DNA from: Athripsodes cinereus
Lineage: Eukaryota > Arthropoda > Insecta > Trichoptera > Leptoceridae
DNA length: 64,000 bases
Reading direction: 5' to 3'
Assembly: GCA_947579605.1 (NCBI GenBank)
Contig: OX388316.1
Coordinates: 11,845,290 to 11,909,289 of the forward strand
Below are positions 57,673 to 64,000 of the stretch, one piece after another. The first letter of the stretch is position 1, and each line of letters begins with the position of its first letter. The position numbers and the translations under genes were made by a program. A model generated the notes under the pieces. That model worked only from the letters and a program-made list of their open reading frames with translations. It searched no databases and was not told the DNA's origin.

Positions 57673-59269
57673 TGAAACTTCATGAAAATGTAATAAAAAT
57701 TGAATAGAACTGTGATTGAATATTCAATGTGCAGATTTAAGATAAATACTCACCTACTCATAAAAAACTCGTTATTTAAATAACATAATATGAAACAATA
57801 TACATTACATTACAACATTTAGATGGGTGCTCTTTATGAAGCACACACCATCAGAATGTTAAAACTTGCGCATTACAATCTCGTTTCAACTTTGCTGAAA
57901 ATCATTTTTACGTGGCACTATCATTATCATTGTGTGCTTTTTGCCGTTTTTTTTTTACGTATTTCGCAACGCACGTACAAAGTCAATCTTTTTTTGTAGT
58001 GAGAGGTGTGTCCCTTATGTGTCCTAACTTTTCCGAGAAATATACAGAGTAAAACGTTACACTCGTAATAATGATGAATATTTTCGTAAAACATCACAAA
58101 TACAAATCGAATGAAATAAGATACTACAGATTCTTGCAACAATTTTCATTTATAATTGTACGTATTCAAACTATTTTCACAAATTTAACGATAACTGTTA
58201 ATTTTAAACCTTAATAATTCTCATTTTCACTACATCAATCAAAAATTATATTTTTTTAATTGATCAGTAGGTACCCAGGTATATTGGTACTGTTTTTTCA
58301 GAAGCTGTTTTATGAGGGACTAAATTGGTAGGTACCAAAGTTAAATTATTCTTCTAATCAAGCTAGAAACATTTGAAAATATTTTGATATTTCATCTACT
58401 TCTGCATTACGATTTATTTTCTTTTCTCACAAGATATGTAGGTAGGTACTCTCTTATTAATGTTTTTAAAATAATGATTAGTACTTAAGTACCTACTTAT
58501 AACATAATGAACATTCCAAAAATTTATAGAATATTGAATAATGAGTACGTCCTATTAAAGATTTAATAACAAAGAGAAAACAACAGCCCTAATAGAAAAA
58601 TTCCAAAGTACGTTCTAAAGTATTTGATTTCATTAGAAACATGATATACACTGTTTAAACTTTAGATTATATTTTTCCTCCATGGTGCTATATCTGGGTC
58701 AATTGGATTTTTTCAGGAGCACGCTTGGGTAAAATTACCAACGTAGATTTATTGAAATGTTTTACGCGTTATATTATGTTTTAACATACGCTTTAATAAG
58801 TATAATATTATTATGTATATTACCTTTACTTCATAATAGATACCTACTTCGTTTCGAGAAGTTCTCAATTTATGTCTGTTAATATCGATTTATGTAAAAG
58901 TGTCTTGCAATACAATATATTTATTTTTATCAAATGATATTTTATATCCTTATTATCGCTAATATTAATATTTTGAATCATATTTTAGATGAACTCATTT
59001 TTCAAATTGTGTCTTACCCTATTTAAATTTTATTTCTTTGACGTGCTTTTAGCAATGTTTTATATAATTACTAACTCATTTTAATACACCATAATTGACT
59101 CATTATAAAGATTTTATTTTTATTTTCATGTTGACTTATGAATTTGCAATGTAGGTACCTATGTGATTGTGTATGGTTGTTTTTTTTCTGTTGATGTCTG
59201 TCATTTTTGTTAACATGTAAAAGGCTCACGCCGTATATGATTTTAAATAAATAAAAATAAAATATGGTG
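57673..59269. other. No recognised feature
   Basis: AT-rich. Nothing identified. Confidence 0.5.
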
Positions 59270-59335
59270 TTTCTCACTCTTTTCTGTAAATTTACGAGTG
59301 TCCTGTAAAAAGCAGGTATTTGTAAAAGATACAGT
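59270..59335 (-). repeat. Family A repeat, 3' part of a copy split by SINE/LINE insertions
   Basis: TCTCACTCTTTTCTGTAAAT, TTACGAGTGTCCTGTAAAA and GCAGGTATTTGTAAAAG. The copy resumes at 59808. ATTTGTAAAAGATACAGTAT occurs at 59318 and again at 59367, a local duplication made during or after insertion. Confidence 0.7.
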
Positions 59336-59388
59336 ATAATATGGGTTCGTATAATACAGTATAATATTTGTAAAAGATACAGTATAAC

Positions 59389-59565
59389 AGTCGGTAGCCT
59401 GGAGGTAGAGTCTCGGCCTCTTGAACAAGGGGTCCGCGGTTCGATCCCAGGTGCCGGCAAACTCCCCTTTCACGACACAAGCTTTTAGCTTACTGTGGAA
59501 GGTGTATAAAGTTGTATTTGGGTTTATAACAAAACCCAGATACTGTATATCTTTAAAAAAAAAAA
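59389..59565 (+). mobile_element. tRNA-derived SINE, complete, plus
   Basis: The head GTCGGTAGCCTGGAGGTAGA contains an A-box-like TAGCCTGGAGG. The B box GGTTCGATCCC (59438-59448) is perfect. The body has CCGGCAAACTCCCCTTTCAC, GACACAAGCTTTTAGC, TTGTATTTGGGTTTATAAC and ACAAAACCCAGATA, then an A-rich tail to 59565. It contains no ORF; open frames on the minus strand over it are accidental. It is not a functional tRNA because the segments do not close an acceptor stem of the right length. Confidence 0.8.
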
Positions 59566-59645
59566 CATCATGAATTCGGCAGCCCTGGGTGGGCCTTGGC
59601 TGAATCCAGTAGTCTCTTCCACTCTCGCATGTCCTTTGTATCGTA
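59566..59645 (-). pseudogene. LINE ORF2 C-terminus scrap, minus
   Basis: Minus codons read DTKDMREWKRLLDSAKAHPG then LPNS-stop. REWKRLLDxAKxHPGL is a LINE C-terminal pattern, uninterrupted for 24 codons. It lies between two opposed SINEs. Confidence 0.62.
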
Positions 59646-59664
59646 TAAAATCTCGTATAATAAC

Positions 59665-59807
59665 TTTTTTTTTTTTTTTTTAAAAAAAGATATATCTGGG
59701 TTATGTTATAAACCCAAATACAACCTTATACACCTTTCACACTAAGCTAAAAGCTTGTGCCGTGAAAGGGGACTTTGCCGGCACCTGGGATCGAACCACG
59801 GACCTCT
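59665..59807 (-). mobile_element. tRNA-derived SINE, 5'-truncated, minus
   Basis: A reversed A tail (T-run 59665-59681), then GATATATCTGGGTTATG, TAAGCTAAAAGCTTGTGCC, GTGAAAGGGGACTTTGCCGG and GGGATCGAACC (B box mirror, 59787-59797). The A-box head is absent. Same family as 59389 and 31998. Confidence 0.75.
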
Positions 59808-59890
59808 TAAACATCTTGAATTCATCGATGAAGTATGCCACCTCACCTATTTTTTTTATAGGCATGGAGAAGAAATGTAACGATGGATTG
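59808..59890 (-). repeat. Family A repeat, 5' part of the split copy
   Basis: CTTGAATTCATCGATGAAGT, ATGCCACCTCACCTA and TATAGGCATGGAGAAGAAAT continue the copy that stops at about 59335. Confidence 0.65.
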
Positions 59891-60979
59891 TATGAATAAA
59901 TGTAGGTAGGTACCTAGGTGTTAATAACTACGTATGTATGCCTACGTAGAGATCTTTATAAAAATAATTATGAGATAAACTTTGAAAACTTTTTTGCGTC
60001 TAAGTGAAATTTTCACAGCAGTCATGTAACATTGATTTTCAAGATTGGATTTTTTGTCCTACTTTGAAATGTTTTAATACCGATTTTCCTAAATACCTTG
60101 CTCTTTCACCCGTATGAGATTTAATAATTTTGAATAATTATATTTTCATTTCAATTATTATTACTTTGAGACATTTGTGACAAAAACTATTGAATACTTT
60201 AAGAAATAAGTTTCATATTGTATTGACTTTTTCTTTACAAATAAAAAATATATTACTAAACCTGGATTCTGTTTGTTTAAAAATATTAATCTATCTAAAA
60301 TATGACAAATTCAATATTAAATTGAAGTGTAAATAAAAATTTGAAAACTTAAAAAAAATATATACCTACCTACCTATAGGTAAAAATTATAATTATATTC
60401 CCAAATTAAGACCAACCAAATCATGTCTGTCACTGGCTTTTGATGAATACAATTCAGACTAAAGCGTGTCGGGAGGAATGGAGAGCTATGTATAATTTTA
60501 GTCGTGTATTAGAATCAAAAAGCTGGCAAGTGATGATCCTCAGAACTGAGGAAAATAACGCAGAATACGATAAAATATTATCTACTCCTGGTAATTTTCA
60601 CTTAGAATAATTACATACATAGACCAACATATTTCTGTACTTGCAAAATTAATAGGAAACTACCTACCTACGTATTAAGTGAACAGTCTATGTAAACAAG
60701 TTGTCAACCAAACTTCACATCTCATCTCTGATGGTCATATCACAAAATTATTATTATAAACACAATATTTTGATCCTATATGTACACATGATATACCTTC
60801 TCTAGATAAGAAACCATCCAACCCCTTTCATGTGCAAGTATTATTTTAATAATAATATAATATTGTGGTTATGTATATCTGGAAACAGTTATTATCCTTC
60901 GTTTTCAGGGTTCAGCAGTACCTGTCTGGCCATGAGCTGAAAAAAACAAAATAAGCTGTATTTAATAATACGATATGTT
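59891..60979. other. No recognised feature
   Basis: AT-rich. Nothing identified. Confidence 0.5.
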
Positions 60980-61041
60980 TATAATAATAATAATAAAGAC
61001 AATTTATATTTGGCGCCGTTTAATGATCCGTGACCATCTCA
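60980..61041 (-). mobile_element. LINE 3' end scrap, minus
   Basis: ATAATAATAATAAAGAC (reversed tail) then TTTGGCGCCGTTTAATGATC and CGTGACCATCTCAAG, identical in order to 39340-39375. Confidence 0.65.
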
Positions 61042-61489
61042 AGTTATATTACGTATTATGATAGTATTATTTGTTTATTTTGTTCTTATCTCAAGCGTAT
61101 ACTAGTTTTGTTAAATTGGTTTGAACCTTGAATTATTTTAAACAAATCGTTGATCAGTCCGTCATTCTGCTTATTTTAATATTTATTTATTCCTACTTAA
61201 CAATACCATAGAACCATTTTTTTAGTAGGAAGTACATTACATATGCAACAAAAAATATATTAACAACTTGTAAGATTATGAATATGACATTTGTTCTATG
61301 ATATTTTTCATGACAGCGTGAAGTCTTCTGAAAAATCGTGTTAGAGAAATATTTATTTTTTCTTTCATTAAATAACTTTTTCCTATTTGCCTTTGAACAC
61401 ATATCACTGGACTATACAGTGAAATAAGCTCTCTCCATTCAGAAGAATTTTTAGTTGTGGCATGTCTCTTTGGCATGATCATTTGTGTA
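61042..61489. other. No supported gene
   Basis: Two overlapping minus-strand frames of 68-69 codons (61193-61482) lie downstream of the reverse-transcriptase relic. They show no LINE motif. One has a hydrophobic stretch (FIILQVVNIFFVAYVMYFLL) typical of translated AT-rich DNA. Confidence 0.45.
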
Positions 61490-62070
61490 AATGTTGTATA
61501 GTGTTGGTGCTAAAACACTTTCCTGTGGCAGTCCATTTTTCTGAATTCTCCATCGGCTTTCGTTACCCTCCTATGTCACGTAGAATCGTCTATTGCTCAA
61601 GGAGTTACGGATCAAGGATGTGAGTCTAAAATCTTTCGGATATTGTAAATCTTAGTTGCGAGTCTTTTGGGGTTCACTGTATCATATGCGGCTGTGAAAC
61701 CCACAAATGCCACTCCCGTGATCTTTTTCCTTTCAAACCCATCCTCAATGTGCTGCACCAAGTTAAGAACCTGTCCAGTACATGATCTTCCCGGTCTGAA
61801 ACCTGCCTGTTCTCTTATCATGTGTTTGTCAATATGGTCTGAGATCCTGTTTAGTACTAGGTGTTTGAAAACCTTGCTCAATTGGCATAGGAGTGATACA
61901 GGCCTGTAGTTCTTCGGATCGTTTGGTTCTTTTCCTGGTTTGAGAAGAGCAGTCACATGAGCTTTTCTCCAGAGCTTTGAAATTTTTTCGCTTGTGACGC
62001 ATGTAATCATGAGATTCAGAACCCACTCCATAGCATTCTGAATATGTCCGATTTTGATCCCAAACAACAC
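61490..62070 (-). pseudogene. LINE reverse transcriptase, palm N-terminal half, inactivated
   Basis: A 152-codon open frame from 62070 to 61612 reads WRKAHVTALLKPGKEPNDPK then NYRPVSLLCQLSKVFKHLV, REQAGFRPGRSCTGQ and FVGFTAAYDTV: fingers and motifs 1, 2 and A of a jockey-type reverse transcriptase. The catalytic Asp of motif A (FVDLTAAYDTV in relatives) is Gly here (codon 61699-61701). After a frameshift near 61640 and one stop, QKNGLPQESVLAPTLYNIYT (motif B) follows. The sequence ends before the YADD motif C. Such an enzyme would copy LINE RNA at the nick, but this copy cannot. Confidence 0.88.
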
Positions 62071-62147
62071 ATATGCACTTTGTGAACTATACCTATAAAG
62101 TCCTGTCTTTCAATATTATATTAGGTACTCATCAATATGAGGGCCGA
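62071..62147. other. Short AT-rich spacer
   Basis: Joins the reverse-transcriptase relic to the hairpin; nothing else is seen. Confidence 0.5.
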
Positions 62148-62183
62148 ACAAACAATCGCAGGACAATTCCTGCGATTGTTTGT
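62148..62183. repeat. Perfect 16-bp hairpin, 4-nt loop
   Basis: ACAAACAATCGCAGGA (62148-62163), loop CAAT, TCCTGCGATTGTTTGT (62168-62183). The neighbouring bases do not extend the stem. It resembles a terminator or small foldback, but no transcript is evident. Confidence 0.9.
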
Positions 62184-63104
62184 AGAACACTTAAATTCAG
62201 ATAGACATTTTAGACATGATGTTATAATATTGTATTTCCTTTGTAAACACTATACTATAATAATGTAATAATATATTGGTATACTATAATACTGCCTGCA
62301 ACGATTTGAACGACGCACGTGGATGTCAAAGCATGTTATTATCGAACTCTATGTCACAGACTATTACTATTTGAAGTATCAAAATGTATGACGTCAAGGG
62401 GTTTATAATGTCGTGAATAATATTATTACTACGTAACTTAAATAGGGGTTAGTTATAAATTTATATTCAGGAAACAATTTATGTTATGTAAAGTCAAATA
62501 CATAAGTCTGTCAATACACAACTTTCACACATAATTATGTAGAGCAGCCAATAGATTCTTGTGTTTCTAATAAATTGAGGGACCGTTTCATTACAAGGTG
62601 TTTGCCTATTTATCAAGCTGTGAAATTCAGTTCTGAATTTTATTGACTGAAATTTTTGAATTAAGAATTTATGACATAGAGGTAGATGCTATACCTACTT
62701 ATATGAATTCGAAATTTTACTTATGTATTCAATTGTGATTCTGGGGAATATACACTTCGACGTTGCATATTCAAAATGGGGTATGTAAGTTTGTAAGTAA
62801 ATGTTTCGACATTTCTAGAATAAACTGCTTATAATGACATTATAACTATTTTGTAAAGTGATTCTTAGCATCAAATATTAAAAATTTACATTTTAAGAAT
62901 AAAATCACGTGCCAATAAAATGTGCAAACAAAATTTTTAATTCATTCCCTAACGAACAGTTTCTAAAGAATGTGCCAAAATAAAAATGCTCACGCATACC
63001 TCATTTTGAATATCAACGACGACTTATCAAACATGTTATTTCTTTACTTTAAAACCCCTAATATTGAATTACATATGATTAATTTTACTAAGTGCTCTAA
63101 TTCA
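62184..63104. other. No recognised feature
   Basis: AT-rich. Nothing identified. Confidence 0.5.
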
Positions 63105-63160
63105 TAACAGGTCCACTGTCAACCAAAATTGTGGAAAAAACCATGATGGTATATGTATGG
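63105..63160 (-). repeat. Family A repeat, 5' fragment, minus, decayed
   Basis: CAGGTCCACTGTCAACC and TGTGGAAAAAACCATGATGG mirror the family A 5' block, with changes. Confidence 0.4.
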
Positions 63161-63539
63161 AGTTAGGGATACTAAGAAGTTTATTTCTAGGCAAAATTAA
63201 TAATGCGAAAAATATATAAGTGTAACTGCATAATGAAGCTTTTCACTTTAATAATGCGAGTAGGTACGAAATCTCTCTCATTATTTTGTTTGAAATTTAA
63301 ACACCAGATTGTCACACATGCCTACCCTTATACACACTTTATCTGTCACTTTCTTTCAGTACCGTAGGTTACCCCTGCCCATCCCTTTTTATTTTATAGA
63401 TACAAATTTGTACCTACTCATAGTAACACTAACATATTATTGTTGGGCTCTATGAGGTACGTAGTTATATCAGAAGTTGTGAACAATTTGTCTAGTTCTA
63501 ATAATATTATTTATATATTCTGTGTACCATTTCATTCAT

Positions 63540-63590
63540 TTCATCACGATATCTCCCGCAAGCCGGGTAGCCAGGGTACCAGATAATAGG
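63540..63590 (+). repeat. Family A repeat, 5' fragment
   Basis: CATCACGATATCTCCCGCAA followed by GCCGGGTAGCCAGGG. Confidence 0.55.
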
Positions 63591-63714
63591 TATATATAAT
63601 ATTGTATAATTACTTTAAACTGATAAACAGAATATGTATTATGTTTATGCATGTATATATGTATTTCATTTTACTGACTCCCACACCACTTGTGAAAAAT
63701 TTCGAGATCATAAA

Positions 63715-63908
63715 ATAATTACTATACCATAATGGAGTATCCCACAAGTGGGGTAACCAGCTGACCAGTTGCATGTATGTAGTTAACATGAAAGCTGTCA
63801 TTCAGGTTAAGTGGCAAACCTCATAGCTTAGTTTAAAATGTACAATGTGTTAATTTTTTCGACCACCAACTTTTAACAAAATACTCGAAAACCTGGGAAA
63901 AAGAGTGA
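63715..63908 (+). repeat. Family A repeat, near full length
   Basis: Blocks: CATAATGGAGTATCCCACAA, GTGGGGTAACCAGCTGACC, GTCATTCAGGTTAAGTGGCA, AACCTCATAGCTTAG, ACTCGAAAACCTGG and AAAAAGAGTGAGATA. It is cut at 63909 by a LINE tail. Confidence 0.72.
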
Positions 63909-64000
63909 GATAATAATAATAATAATAAACTTTATTGCACAAAATCAATATATAGAGAAGAACAAAAAACATGGTATCACAAAAATAGAATTAATAATTG
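63909..64000 (-). mobile_element. LINE 3' end with (TTA)n tail, running off the window
   Basis: AATAATAATAATAATAAAC then TTTATTGCACAAAATC is a reversed poly-TTA tail with its 3' UTR, like 29884-30030. The rest lies outside the window. It adjoins the 3' end of a family A copy. Confidence 0.65.

Noticed and set aside
59430..59460. Functional tRNA gene at the perfect B box
   Set aside because: No acceptor stem closes at the right distance, and the same head recurs joined to the same SINE body at 31998 and 59665.
59071..59480. Minus-strand frames of 62-129 codons including MPAPGIEPRTPCSRGR-like residues
   Set aside because: The residues come from translating the SINE head (B box region), and the rest is AT-rich DNA. 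The same peptide appears at 32099 for the same reason.
61193..61482. Two minus-strand frames of 68-69 codons, one with a hydrophobic segment
   Set aside because: They overlap each other, lack LINE or host motifs and lie in AT-rich DNA after the truncated reverse transcriptase.

Overview
This window looks like intergenic or deep intronic DNA from an insect, most probably a moth or butterfly. That is an inference from strong AT-richness, the constant recurrence of words such as GTAGGTACCTAC, non-LTR retrotransposon (LINE) 3' ends with AATAAATAAATA or (TTA)n tails, tRNA-derived SINEs with perfect B boxes, and piggyBac-type elements at TTAA sites. I found no host protein-coding exon, rRNA or functional tRNA gene. 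The two longest convincing open frames (20015-20725 on plus, 61612-62070 on minus) are both LINE reverse-transcriptase fragments, so the window reads as a transposon graveyard of many ages.

Layout. 0-6.4 kb: mostly featureless AT-rich DNA with LINE 3' scraps. 6.48-8.38 kb: a chimeric hAT-like element with a perfect 8-bp target duplication, filled with LINE and piggyBac debris. 10.7-10.95 kb: a 5'-truncated LINE with a 9-bp target duplication and an internal perfect 29-bp fold-back. 14.5-15.6 kb: a deleted piggyBac-like element with 14-bp inverted termini, inserted at TTAA into an older repeat. 18.3 and 42.5 kb: two copies of a nearly full-length snap-back MITE with CACTG ends. 20-21 kb: the longest surviving LINE ORF. 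32.0-32.45 kb: a SINE split by a GGGGCC-ended inverted-repeat element. 35.5-39.6 kb: a cluster of six LINE C-terminal remnants. 44.9-48.9 kb: more LINE remnants, one with a 5' inversion. 59.3-59.9 kb: two SINEs in opposite orientation plus a LINE scrap, all inside an older repeat copy. 61.5-62.1 kb: a dead reverse transcriptase.

The dominant structure is a non-coding interspersed repeat of about 250 bp, called family A here, with at least 20 recognisable full or partial copies on both strands (about one per 3 kb). Several copies are interrupted by piggyBac, LINE, SINE and inverted-repeat insertions, which gives a relative age order: family A is older than each of those insertions. No gene network can be described; the window documents insertion, nesting and decay of mobile DNA. 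Family-A boundaries and most LINE-remnant limits are read by eye and are approximate.
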